The notes under the pieces were generated by a model. It was not told the origin of the DNA and searched no databases. It was given only the letters and a program-made list of their open reading frames with translations. The translations under genes were made by a program, and so were the position numbers. From Pseudomonas capsici (GTDB lineage: Bacteria; Pseudomonadota; Gammaproteobacteria; Pseudomonadales; Pseudomonadaceae): DNA of 64,000 nt. Below, piece after piece: positions 1 through 8,017 of this stretch; positions within the stretch are counted from its first letter, which is position 1, and each line of letters begins with the position of its first letter. The stretch lies in the NCBI RefSeq assembly GCF_017165765.1, contig NZ_JAFGZD010000026.1, positions 1 through 64,000 on the forward strand, written 5' to 3'.

Positions 1-28
1 GCTTGAATGATTCTGTGTACTTACTCAT
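1..28 (-). CDS. IS3-family transposase OrfA, N-terminal fragment
   Basis: Only nine codons lie in the window (MSKYTESFK). This matches the usual opening of the helix-turn-helix OrfA protein of IS3-family elements, which binds the terminal repeats and is joined by frameshifting to the DDE integrase OrfB. The start sits just inside the IS end, as expected. Too little is visible to say whether the transposase is intact. Confidence 0.55.
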
Positions 29-77
29 AACGTCCCCCAAGGGTTGGATGGGTGTCCAACTTCTTGGGGGCAGTTCA
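1..77 (-). mobile_element. IS3-family (IS150-like) insertion sequence end, partial
   Basis: Read on the minus strand from position 77, the DNA begins TGAACTGCCCCCAAGAAG, the form of terminal inverted repeat typical of IS150-type members of the IS3 family. A start codon at 28-26 follows 49 bases further in, preceded by a G-rich ribosome site. The first codons give MSKYTESFK, like the N-terminus of IS3-family OrfA transposases. The terminal region also folds into a hairpin (34-41 with 63-70, inner stem 44-48 with 55-59). The element runs out of the left edge, so its length, integrity and target duplication cannot be seen. The family call rests on the end sequence plus nine residues. Confidence 0.72.
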
Positions 78-144
78 AGTTTCGTTTGCGCCCCTACTGA
101 TCGACAGACAGCGCCAATCAGTTTGCACACGGCCCCATTGATTA

Positions 145-963
145 CTACTTGATGAAGTCCAGCAGATAGCCATTGATCTCATCGATCAATGTCGTGCACA
201 TGCCATGGGAGGCACCAGGGATGATCTTCAGCACCGAACCGTGCACCAGTTCTGCGCTTTTCAGGGCCGAAGCGGCGATGGGAACGATCTGGTCGTCATC
301 GCCATGCAGGATCAGGGTGGGAATATCGAACTTCTTCAGGTCTTCGGTGAAGTCGGTTTCGGAAAACGCCTTGATGCAATCCAGCTCGCCCTTGATGGAA
401 CCCAGCATGCCGATGGCCCAGAACGCATCGATGGTTCCCTGGGAAACGTTGGCACCCTCGCGGTTGAAACCATAGAAAGGTATCGCCAGATCCTTGAAGA
501 ACTGCGAGCGATTGCTCGTGACGCTGTCGCGAATGCCATCGAAGACTTCAATGGGCAGTCCTTCGGGGTTGGCCTCGGTCTTGAGCATGATCGGCGGCAC
601 TGCGCCAATCAGCACCGCCTTGGCCACCCGTCCGGTGCCATGACGGCCAATATAGCGGGCAACTTCGCCGCCGCCTGTAGAGTGCCCGATCAGGACCGCG
701 TCCTTCAGGTCCAGCGCCTCGAACAGCTCGGCCAGATCGTCGGCGTAGGTGTCCATTTCATTGCCATCCCACGGCTGGCTTGAGCGGCCATGTCCGCGCC
801 GGTCGTGAGCGATGACCCGGTAGCCGAGGCGGCCCAGGAAGTTCATCTGGGCATCCCAGGCATCGGCATCCAGCGGCCAGCCGTGGGAGAACACTATCGG
901 TTGCCCGGTGCCCCAATCCTTGTAGTAGATCTCGGTGCCATCTTTGACTTTCAACAGGCCCAT
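145..963 (-). CDS. Alpha/beta hydrolase, non-heme chloroperoxidase-like
   Basis: A 272-residue alpha/beta hydrolase of the family often named non-heme chloroperoxidase or arylesterase. Visible are the oxyanion-side HG motif (VFSHGWPL), the DRRGHGRS block, the nucleophile elbow GHSTGGGE, the acid in LILHGDDDQIVP and the C-terminal catalytic histidine in GASHGM. There is no signal peptide, so it should be cytoplasmic. ATG 963 is preferred because AGGA lies nine bases upstream; ATG 969 and a TTG at 972 are in frame but too close to that site. These enzymes hydrolyse esters or lactones and can perhydrolyse; the real substrate is unknown. It stands alone, with an IS end just beyond its stop. Confidence 0.85.
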   Translation of the reverse strand: MGLLKVKDGTEIYYKDWGTGQPIVFSHGWPLDADAWDAQMNFLGRLGYRVIAHDRRGHGRSSQPWDGNEMDTYADDLAELFEALDLKDAVLIGHSTGGGEVARYIGRHGTGRVAKAVLIGAVPPIMLKTEANPEGLPIEVFDGIRDSVTSNRSQFFKDLAIPFYGFNREGANVSQGTIDAFWAIGMLGSIKGELDCIKAFSETDFTEDLKKFDIPTLILHGDDDQIVPIAASALKSAELVHGSVLKIIPGASHGMCTTLIDEINGYLLDFIK

Positions 964-1120
964 AAACATCAATCCTCATGTTATGCAGCAGTGACAGGAA
1001 CAAGGACGACATTCGCGCGACGTCATACGCAATCGACGCATCGAAGGTGTTGGAGTTGAGACTAGACCGGAATAAGGGCACAGCCTTGTGTGGATGTGCC
1101 CTGGTGGACCGATGGTTCGT

Positions 1121-1687
1121 TCAGGCAGGTTCGCGCTGGCTGTCGATGTAGCGAATGAGCGTGTTGACGGTCTGTTGCAGTTCGCCGGAGTTATCCAGCA
1201 GGAAAACCGAAGGATTAGCGGCCAGTACATTCACGGCAAAGGAAGCGTTGCGCTCCAGCCTTGCCTCGATTTCCGTGACCGACTCACGTCCTCGGGCCAA
1301 CAGACGCTGGCGCAAGACCTGCTGATCGACGGTCAGCAACACCGCCAGCAGAGTCGGATAACGTACTTGTGCCTGCTGCAGATGAGCCCTTGAACCATTC
1401 ATGAGCACGTTATGGCCTTCAAGCAGCCATTGGTCTATTTCGACGGGAATGCCGTAGTGCAGACCATTGGCCTGCCAGCTCAAGGCAAAGGCGCCCTGCT
1501 CGCGCATGCTCTCGAACTGTTCGACGCTGACGGCCTGGGCCGCTTCGCCCACGGCTTCGGCAGAACGGGTAATGACCCGCCGTACGATCCGGCAATCGTT
1601 GCGGGTCAAGGTTTCCCGTGCGGCATCCAGCAGGCTGTCCTTGCCTGAACCGGACGGCCCGATGAGATAGATCAACCTGCCCACCAT
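1121..1687 (-). CDS. phnN: Ribose 1,5-bisphosphate phosphokinase PhnN
   Basis: A guanylate-kinase-like P-loop kinase of 188 residues, close to the usual PhnN length. It opens with the Walker A motif GPSGSGKDS and continues with RRVITRS, the FALSW..GLHYGIP block and the LLARGRES lid typical of PhnN. PhnN phosphorylates ribose 1,5-bisphosphate to PRPP at the end of the C-P lyase pathway and offers an alternative route to PRPP. ATG 1687 follows GAGGG at good spacing; an upstream ATG at 1708 is possible. No other phn genes are in the window, so here it is an orphan with possible roles in PRPP or NAD supply. Confidence 0.85.
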   Translation of the reverse strand: MVGRLIYLIGPSGSGKDSLLDAARETLTRNDCRIVRRVITRSAEAVGEAAQAVSVEQFESMREQGAFALSWQANGLHYGIPVEIDQWLLEGHNVLMNGSRAHLQQAQVRYPTLLAVLLTVDQQVLRQRLLARGRESVTEIEARLERNASFAVNVLAANPSVFLLDNSGELQQTVNTLIRYIDSQREPA

Positions 1688-1743
1688 CAAAACACCCTCG
1701 CCAGACATTGCGGGTAACGACAGGCCGTGGAGCGGATGAAGAT

Positions 1744-1793
1744 GAACGATTCACACCACGGCCAGTAAAAGACTGGCCGGATGATAATCGTTC
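1744..1793. terminator. Two-tier hairpin between chemoreceptor gene and phnN
   Basis: Nested inverted repeats: an outer 8-bp stem GAACGATT/AATCGTTC (1744-1751 with 786-793 of the same kilobase) and an inner perfect 7-bp stem GGCCAGT/ACTGGCC (1760-1766 with 1772-1778). It lies just after the chemoreceptor stop and before the phnN start, so it may end chemoreceptor transcription or partly separate the two genes. There is no clear T run on either side. Confidence 0.45.
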
Positions 1794-1824
1794 AGGTGGA
1801 TATTCAGTAGTCCTGTTTCGTACC

Positions 1825-3717
1825 TCAGATACGGAAACTTCCCACCAATTGTTGCAAGCGGGCAGCCTGCTCTTCCAGCAGGTTGCAGGCATCCAGCGTC
1901 AGGCGCAGGTTATCGACACCCTGCTGGTTGAGCGTATTGATATGTGTGATATCGACGTTGATCGACTCCACCACAGCGGTCTGTTCTTCAGTTGCAGTGG
2001 CAACCGACTGGTTCATGCCGTTGATTTCATCGATACGCCGGGTGACGCTGCCCAGACGCTCACCGGCACGGTTGGCGATGCTCACGCTGTCTTCGCTCTG
2101 ACGCTGGCTTTCGGTCATGTTCACCACCGCTTCGCGGGCTCCGACCTGCAGCTCTTCGATCATGGTCTGCACTTGCTGGGCAGAGTCCTGAGTCCGGTGC
2201 GCCAGGTTGCGGACCTCATCGGCCACGACGGCAAAACCACGGCCCGCTTCACCTGCGCGGGCAGCCTCGATGGCAGCATTGAGGGCCAGCAGGTTGGTCT
2301 GCTGGGAAATGCTGGTGATGACCTCGAGAATCTGCCCGATATTGGCAGTCTTGCCATTGAGGCTCTCGATGTTGACACACGACTCGCTGATCTTGCCCGA
2401 CAGCTCGTTCATCGCGGCAATGGTCTGCTGCACGACGCTCTGCCCTTCACCGGCCAGATCGCTGGCATCGCTGGACTGCTGCGAAGTGCGAGCGGCATTC
2501 TGAGCGATTTCCTGGGCGGCAGCGCCCAGTTGATTGATGGCTGCGGCAACACTTTCGGTACGGTTGGATTGCTGATCGGAGTTGGTCATGGACGAATTGG
2601 ACGCCTTGACCACTCGCGTTGCGACTTCACCCAGTTGCCCGGCAGTGGAAGCCACTTCGCGAATCGAAGTGTGGATACGCTCGACAAAGTGGTTGAAGGA
2701 CTGCGCCAGTTCACCGAACTCATCCTGAGAGGTAATGGCCAGCCGCTTGGTCAGGTCGCCCTCACCGTCCGCGATGTCACGCATGGCGCGCCCCATCTGG
2801 TGCAATGGCTGCATCAGCACACGAATCAGCAGGCCCAGCAACAGGATGATCACCAGTACGACCACACCCATGGCGGCGAGCGCCGAAGTGCGGAACTCGC
2901 TGAGCATCGCGTAGGCCGCCTCCTGATCCAGTACCAGAGCGACATACCAGTTCGCGGTTGAAATACCCTGGACCGGCGTGAAGGAGACGAACTCCGTCTT
3001 GCCGCCGGAGGTGATTTCACTGACCCCGGCCACGATCTTCGGCGTGTTGTCCGGATAGGCTTCGCTGATGTTCTTGAGGATCAGCTTGCTGTCCGGATGA
3101 ATCAGGATCTTGCCATCGGCGCTGACAATGTAGGCATAACCATGGCCGCCGAAATTCAGGGAGTTGATGGTCTTGCTGATGCTGTCCAGGGAAATGTCCG
3201 CACCCGCAACACCGGCGAACTGATTCTGGATCTTGACCGGAGCCGCCAGGGTGACCACCAGCTTGCCCGAAGAAGCGGCAATGTAAGGTTCGGTGACGAT
3301 GACACCGGGCGCATTCTGCGCCGCCTTGTACCAGCCTCGGGTCCGTGGATCATAATCGGCGGCACGATTGCCGGCCGGAATGGAAAACATCACGCCTTCG
3401 GTGCTGCCGAAGTAGCTGAGCTGGAAGTTCTCGCTGTAAGCCTGCAGACCGATTGCCCGCTGCAATTGAGGCAGGGCCTTGCCATCGAGGGAAATCTGCT
3501 GGCCCATGGACTGCAGCAGTTGCGAACGGCTTTCCAGCCAGGTCTGAATATTCTGCGTCGTCAGAGTACCCAGCTGTTGCAATTCGGACAGGACATTGGA
3601 CTTCAAAGTTTGGCGTTGTCGATAATCATTGATGACAATAAACGCACTAAACGCGACAACCACAATCAACGCAGCCGCCAGCAGAATTTTCTTGCTGAAA
3701 CCTAAACTTTTAATCAT
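1825..3717 (-). CDS. Methyl-accepting chemotaxis protein, PctA-like dCache amino-acid receptor
   Basis: A 630-residue chemoreceptor: first membrane helix about residues 10-30, periplasmic dCache_1 domain about 35-275, second helix about 280-300, HAMP (VLMQPLHQM...), then a long signalling domain with the hairpin tip around EVITSISQQTNLLALNAAIEAARAG. The ligand domain carries the amino-acid recognition pattern of P. aeruginosa PctA: Y122, R127, W129, Y130 and D174, each one residue from PctA numbering (Y121, R126, W128, Y129, D173). This strongly suggests L-amino-acid sensing. ATG 3717 is chosen for its GGAAG site and because the family starts MIKSL; an upstream start would add 15 residues. 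No CheR-tethering pentapeptide is seen (ends GSFRI). Confidence 0.93.
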   Translation of the reverse strand: MIKSLGFSKKILLAAALIVVVAFSAFIVINDYRQRQTLKSNVLSELQQLGTLTTQNIQTWLESRSQLLQSMGQQISLDGKALPQLQRAIGLQAYSENFQLSYFGSTEGVMFSIPAGNRAADYDPRTRGWYKAAQNAPGVIVTEPYIAASSGKLVVTLAAPVKIQNQFAGVAGADISLDSISKTINSLNFGGHGYAYIVSADGKILIHPDSKLILKNISEAYPDNTPKIVAGVSEITSGGKTEFVSFTPVQGISTANWYVALVLDQEAAYAMLSEFRTSALAAMGVVVLVIILLLGLLIRVLMQPLHQMGRAMRDIADGEGDLTKRLAITSQDEFGELAQSFNHFVERIHTSIREVASTAGQLGEVATRVVKASNSSMTNSDQQSNRTESVAAAINQLGAAAQEIAQNAARTSQQSSDASDLAGEGQSVVQQTIAAMNELSGKISESCVNIESLNGKTANIGQILEVITSISQQTNLLALNAAIEAARAGEAGRGFAVVADEVRNLAHRTQDSAQQVQTMIEELQVGAREAVVNMTESQRQSEDSVSIANRAGERLGSVTRRIDEINGMNQSVATATEEQTAVVESINVDITHINTLNQQGVDNLRLTLDACNLLEEQAARLQQLVGSFRI

Positions 3718-4249
3718 GAGGATACTTCCATGCAGAAACCGTAACGGCGATATAGCGATCACCAGAAAAGCCTGACAACTGTGTCGTTTCTACGAACCAG
3801 GGAGATTGACAAAAACCGCTGATTAGCCAGTAGGTGCATGCAATCCAGAAAGCTTTCAGCAACAGCTCGCCCCGGAAACGGAGCGAATTGATATCATACA
3901 CACATGCATTTTCCATGACAATTTCAGCTTTTTATTTAAAAGCCCTGTCTGAAAACGTTTTCTGATTAAAGTTTTTCATGGATGACGCCAATAAAGTGTC
4001 GAACAACCGCACTTAATGATCAGTCTGGCGAGTACACATATTTTTTAAACGGGTATGTCTTACTTACCCATAAACTTCTCATAAACTTTTTATTGGCTTT
4101 TTTCAACGCCGCTCATCGCATTGTATATACATCAGAGGATGTGCTGCGGATGCAGGCACTGAGATGCACCTCTCACAATCCATCGGCAAACGTGCACAGA
4201 GGAAAAAACTGACTATCGTTGAATCATCCGACGTATGAGGATGCAATCG
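3718..4249. promoter_or_regulatory. 532-bp AT-rich intergenic region, divergent promoters
   Basis: This region separates the divergent chemoreceptor and HDOD genes. Short open frames on both strands (about 3710-3916 minus, 3982-4212 plus) have no family resemblance and overlap likely promoter DNA, so I do not call genes. On the plus strand TAAAGTTT (3967-3974) and GCCAATAA (3987-3994) resemble the two halves of a FliA (sigma-28) promoter, with a spacer of 12 rather than the usual 11. That would make a long leader for the HDOD gene. Confidence 0.4.
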
Positions 4250-5074
4250 ATGACCCTTGAAAAACTGTTTGACGATTTGCACAGCCTGCCCAGCATTCCC
4301 AAAGTGGCCCAGGACCTGATGCTGCAGTTCGATAACGCCTCCTCCAACCTGGAAAGCATCGCCCGCAATATCGAGAAGGACCCGGTGATTGCAGCAAAGG
4401 TGCTGCGCCTGGCCAACTCAGCCCGGTTCCGTGGTTCCAGGGAGTCATCCAGTATCGAAGACGCAGCCATGCGCCTGGGTTTCAATACCTTGCGCACACT
4501 GGTGATGGCCTCGGCAGTGACCGGCGCTTTCAAGGCCGGACCGAGTTTCGATCTCAAGGCGTTCTGGCTCAAAAGCTTCCAGGTCGCCGGGATCTGCCGA
4601 ATGCTGGCCAAGCAGACCGGCGCCGATCCTGAGATCGCTTTCACCTGCGGAGTCATGCATAACATTGGCGAACTGCTGATCCAGACCGGCGCGCCACAAG
4701 TGGCAGAGCGCCTGAACAACGCCGCCAAGGCCGGGACAGCAGGACGGGCAGCCAACGAAACACTGCAACTGGGCTTCGGTTATCCGGAGGTGGGTGAAGA
4801 ACTGGCCCGGCGCTGGCAATTGCCGAAGGTGATTCAACAGGCCATCGCCTATCAGGCGCGCCCGATGCAGGCTCCCGAAAATGCTCCTCTGCCGCGCATC
4901 GTGGCTCAGGCCATCGTGATTTCCGATGCACTTGAAGCCCATGACGGCGCCACACCCGAAGCACAGAAGGCCGCTACCGGCCCGCTGACCGAGGAAGTGG
5001 ATCTGGACGCCCTGTTCAAGGGCCTGCCGGCGGTACTGGAAGCGGACAAGGCGTTTTCACAGCTGCTGTCTTGA
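4250..5074 (+). CDS. HDOD-domain signalling protein
   Basis: A 274-residue protein made almost entirely of one HDOD domain (about residues 10-205). It has the family's opening LHSLPSIPKVAQDLM, the helix IARNIEKDPVIAAKVLRLANSA, and CGVMHNIGELL in place of a full catalytic HD motif. HDOD proteins are non-catalytic relatives of HD phosphohydrolases that act as scaffolds in motility, cell-cycle and second-messenger signalling. ATG 4250 is chosen because GAGG lies nine bases upstream; in-frame ATGs at 4235 and 4241 have no ribosome site. It is monocistronic, divergent from the chemoreceptor and followed by a REP-like hairpin. Confidence 0.88.
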   Translation: MTLEKLFDDLHSLPSIPKVAQDLMLQFDNASSNLESIARNIEKDPVIAAKVLRLANSARFRGSRESSSIEDAAMRLGFNTLRTLVMASAVTGAFKAGPSFDLKAFWLKSFQVAGICRMLAKQTGADPEIAFTCGVMHNIGELLIQTGAPQVAERLNNAAKAGTAGRAANETLQLGFGYPEVGEELARRWQLPKVIQQAIAYQARPMQAPENAPLPRIVAQAIVISDALEAHDGATPEAQKAATGPLTEEVDLDALFKGLPAVLEADKAFSQLLS

Positions 5075-5080
5075 TCATTA

Positions 5081-5136
5081 TTCGCGAAGGAATTGGCTCC
5101 TGCCGGGTTTGTACAGGAGCCAATTCAGTCGCAAAG
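5081..5136. repeat. REP-like intergenic hairpin
   Basis: A perfect 13-bp inverted repeat, GAATTGGCTCCTG (5090-5102) with CAGGAGCCAATTC (5114-5126), flanked by TTCGCGAAGG and GTCGCAAAGG. The motif order (TTCGCGAA, GGCTCC, CCGGGT, GGAGCC) recurs at 58588-58651, as expected for a dispersed Pseudomonas REP element. It sits between convergent genes and may also stop transcription. Confidence 0.7.
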
Positions 5137-5137
5137 G

Positions 5138-6142
5138 CTATTTCAGAAGCAAGCCTGAAACCAGAGCCTTGTTGAACATGGCCGGATCTTCCATCTGCGG
5201 TGCATGCCCCATGCCCTTGAACTCGACCAGGGTAGCGCCCGGGATCATCTCGGTAACCTGCTTGCCCAATACCTTGTAGTTGCCTATCCGGGCCTTGACC
5301 TCCGGTGGTGCAATGTCGCTGCCGATGGCCGTGGTGTCTGCATCGCCAATCATCAGCACGGTCGGGACCTTGAGTTTCGGGAATTCGTAGAAGACCGGCT
5401 GGGTGAAAATCATGTCGTAGATCAGCGCCGAGTTCCAGGCGACCGCTTTCTGGCCCGGTCCCTTGTTCAGACCGGCCAGCATATCGACCCACTTGTCATA
5501 CTCGGGCTTCCAGCGGCCGTCGTAATACGTCTTCTGCTCGTACTGGCGAATTCCTTCGGCGGTCACCTTCAGCTCACGTTCGTACCATTGGTCGATGCTG
5601 CGATAAGGCACACCCAGGGCTTTCCAGTCTTCAAGACCGATCGGATTGACCATCACCAGCTTTTCGGTCTGTTGCGGATACATCAGCGCATACCGTGTAG
5701 CCAGCATGCCACCGGTGGAATGACCGACCACCGACACCTTGTCGATCTTCAGGCTGGCCAGCAAGTCATGGGTATTGGTTGCCAGTTGCTGAAAGCTGTA
5801 TTGGTAGTAACCGGGCTTGGTGGAGGTGCAGAAACCGATCTGGTCCGGCACCACAACGCGATAACCCGCAGCGCTCAAGGCCTTGATGCTGTCTTCCCAG
5901 GTAGCGGCACAGAAATTCTTGCCATGCATCAATACGGCCGTACGGCCATTGGCCTGGCCGGTGGGCGCAACATCCATGTAACCCATTTCCAGTTTCTGCC
6001 CCTGGGACTGGAAGCTGAATTTTTTCAGGGTATGGGGATAGGTGAATCCCTCGAGTTGCTGGCCATAGCTGGGCGTTTCGGCAAACACTGCGCCAGGCAG
6101 CGTCAGTGTCATGAGCAAGCCTGCGATCTTTACAGCACGCAT
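5138..6142 (-). CDS. Exported alpha/beta hydrolase
   Basis: A 334-residue alpha/beta hydrolase with a clear Sec signal peptide (cleavage likely after PGAVFA, about residue 21). The mature enzyme shows the HGKNF oxyanion region, the nucleophile elbow GHSTGG, the acid region MIGDADTTA and a C-terminal GMGHAPQ histidine. The likely location is the periplasm or outside the cell. AGGAGG lies six bases before the ATG, so strong translation is expected. It is divergent from a LysR gene with about 170 bp between starts, an arrangement suggesting control by that regulator. The substrate is unknown; ester, lactone or epoxide bonds are all possible. Confidence 0.85.
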   Translation of the reverse strand: MRAVKIAGLLMTLTLPGAVFAETPSYGQQLEGFTYPHTLKKFSFQSQGQKLEMGYMDVAPTGQANGRTAVLMHGKNFCAATWEDSIKALSAAGYRVVVPDQIGFCTSTKPGYYQYSFQQLATNTHDLLASLKIDKVSVVGHSTGGMLATRYALMYPQQTEKLVMVNPIGLEDWKALGVPYRSIDQWYERELKVTAEGIRQYEQKTYYDGRWKPEYDKWVDMLAGLNKGPGQKAVAWNSALIYDMIFTQPVFYEFPKLKVPTVLMIGDADTTAIGSDIAPPEVKARIGNYKVLGKQVTEMIPGATLVEFKGMGHAPQMEDPAMFNKALVSGLLLK

Positions 6143-6309
6143 AAAGAACCTCCTGTAGGAAATGGAGCGTGAACATGCGGGAACTCAGCATGCTGGCCTA
6201 CAGACTTGCTCCTGTCACGCAAGCAGACATTTCATAGTGTTAACGCCGAGTCATATAGACTGTCGCCATCCTTTCGAAGTACGACCCGCCATGGTGCAAA
6301 GGAATAACG

Positions 6310-7257
6310 ATGAATCGCAATGAATTGCGCAAGGCAGACATCAACCTGATGGTGGTTTTCGAGACATTGATGCTGGAGCGCAATGTGACGCGCACCGCCG
6401 AAAAACTGTTTCTCGGCCAGCCGACCATCAGTGCCGCACTCAACCGGTTGCGCAGCCTGCTCAACGACCCGCTGTTCATCCGGGTCGGCCATCGCATGGA
6501 GCCTACCGCTCGCGCCCATGAAATTCTCAGGCACCTGACTCCGGCACTGGATGCCATGTCCACGGCGCTCAGCCTGGCCAGTGATTTCGATCCCTCGGCG
6601 AGCACCATGACTTTTCGCATCGGCATGTCGGACGACGTGGAGTTCGGCTTGCTCCCCGCCTTGCTCCAGGCGATACGCAAGGAAGCGCCGGGCGTGGTGC
6701 TGGTGGTCAAGCACGTCGATTACCTGAATATCTCGGAAGTGCTGATGTCCGGCGAGATTACCGTAGGTATCTGCCTGACCCGCGACCTGCCGGCCAATGC
6801 CAAGCGCAAGCCATTGCGCAATGTTCAGCCACGTGTGGTCAGGGCCGACAAGTCGTCGAAGCCCATGACCCTGGATGAATACTGTTCTCGCCCTCATGTG
6901 GTGGTGTCCCATGCCGCAAACGTCAGCAGCTTTGCCGATGAGTGGCTGACGGCACTGGGGCGCAAGCGCAAGGTCGTGTTGTCCGTGCCGCGTTTCACCA
7001 CCCTGCCCGCGCTGATGGCCGGCACCGACCTGATCGCCGGTCTGTCCGACTTCACGGCCAGTGCCATGAGTGCGTTGGGGTTACTGCACGATGAGCCTTT
7101 GCCCTTCAGTACGCCGGGGCTGGATCTGTCGATGACATGGTTGAGCGTGATGGACAGCGATCCGGCAGAACGCTGGTTGCGCAGCCGGATCGAGGAATTC
7201 ATGGGCGAGCACCGGACGGTGCCCACCCTGGAGGGCATCAGCCAAAGCGACCGGTGA
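6310..7257 (+). CDS. LysR-family transcriptional regulator
   Basis: A 315-residue LysR regulator: winged helix-turn-helix at about residues 8-65 (DINLMVVFETLMLERNVTRT, then QPTISAALNRLR) and a substrate-binding domain from about residue 95. The sequence resembles the NahR/PcpR-like group that begins DLNLL. A ribosome site AAGGAA precedes the ATG. It is divergent from the exported hydrolase, its probable target. Its last 20 bases overlap the 3' end of pstB on the opposite strand, so the two transcripts are convergent and could interfere. Confidence 0.9.
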   Translation: MNRNELRKADINLMVVFETLMLERNVTRTAEKLFLGQPTISAALNRLRSLLNDPLFIRVGHRMEPTARAHEILRHLTPALDAMSTALSLASDFDPSASTMTFRIGMSDDVEFGLLPALLQAIRKEAPGVVLVVKHVDYLNISEVLMSGEITVGICLTRDLPANAKRKPLRNVQPRVVRADKSSKPMTLDEYCSRPHVVVSHAANVSSFADEWLTALGRKRKVVLSVPRFTTLPALMAGTDLIAGLSDFTASAMSALGLLHDEPLPFSTPGLDLSMTWLSVMDSDPAERWLRSRIEEFMGEHRTVPTLEGISQSDR

Positions 7258-8017
7258 TGTAGTCTTCGGTCTGGGTCTTGGAAGGCTTGGTGAAGATGGT
7301 GTCAGTGTCGCCGTGCTCGATCAGTTCGCCCATGAACATGAACGCGGTGTAGTCCGAGCAACGGGCCGCCTGTTGCATGTTGTGGGTCACGATGATCACG
7401 GTGAACTGCTCTTTCAGCTCGGTGATCAACTGCTCGATACGACCGGTGGAGATCGGGTCGAGTGCCGAGGTCGGCTCATCGAGCAGCAGGACCTGAGGAC
7501 GCAGCGCAATGGTACGTGCGATACACAGACGCTGTTGCTGACCACCGGACAGGCTGGTGGCGCTGTTCTTGAGCTTGTCCTTCACTTCATCCCACAACGC
7601 GGCACCACGCAGGGCCTGCTCGACACGGTCTTCCATTTCACGGCGCGAGAGCTTTTCGTGGTGGCGGATGGCGTAGGCGATGTTCTCGAAGATCGACATC
7701 GGGAACGGTACCGGCTTCTGGAACACCATACCCACCTGACTGCGCAGACGGTTCATCGAATAGCCCGGTGCCAGGATGTTTTCGCCATTGAGCAGCACTT
7801 CGCCGCGCGCTTCCTGTTTCGGGTACATCGAGTAGATACGGTTGAACACGCGCAGCAGAGTGGACTTGCCGCAGCCGGACGGGCCGATGATCGAGGTGAT
7901 CCGCTTTTCGGGGATCATCATGTCGATGGATTTCAGTGACTTCTGTTCGTTGTAGAAAAACTCCAGACCACGCACTTGGATCTTGGTTTTTTCGTTGGCA
8001 AGGGAAAGGTTGTTCAT
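7238..8017 (-). CDS. pstB: Phosphate ABC transporter ATP-binding protein PstB
   Basis: A 259-residue ABC ATPase with Walker A GPSGCGKST, Q-loop VFQKPVPFPMSIFENIAY, signature LSGGQQQR, Walker B VLLLDEPTSALDP and the switch histidine in TVIIVTHNMQQA. The VFQKP..FP..I..N pattern is diagnostic of PstB. It powers high-affinity phosphate import with PstA and PstC. Its start overlaps the pstA stop by one base (TGATG), so translation is coupled. It is the last gene of the operon: phoU, which usually follows, is absent, and a LysR gene converges on it. Confidence 0.96.
   Translation of the reverse strand: MNNLSLANEKTKIQVRGLEFFYNEQKSLKSIDMMIPEKRITSIIGPSGCGKSTLLRVFNRIYSMYPKQEARGEVLLNGENILAPGYSMNRLRSQVGMVFQKPVPFPMSIFENIAYAIRHHEKLSRREMEDRVEQALRGAALWDEVKDKLKNSATSLSGGQQQRLCIARTIALRPQVLLLDEPTSALDPISTGRIEQLITELKEQFTVIIVTHNMQQAARCSDYTAFMFMGELIEHGDTDTIFTKPSKTQTEDYITGRFG

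Noticed and set aside
34..70. Hairpin considered as a stand-alone terminator
   Set aside because: It is better explained as part of the IS3-type terminal region, since the TGAACTGCCCCC end and a transposase start surround it.
1708..2961. 417-codon plus-strand frame
   Set aside because: It lies opposite the chemoreceptor signalling domain and has no independent features.
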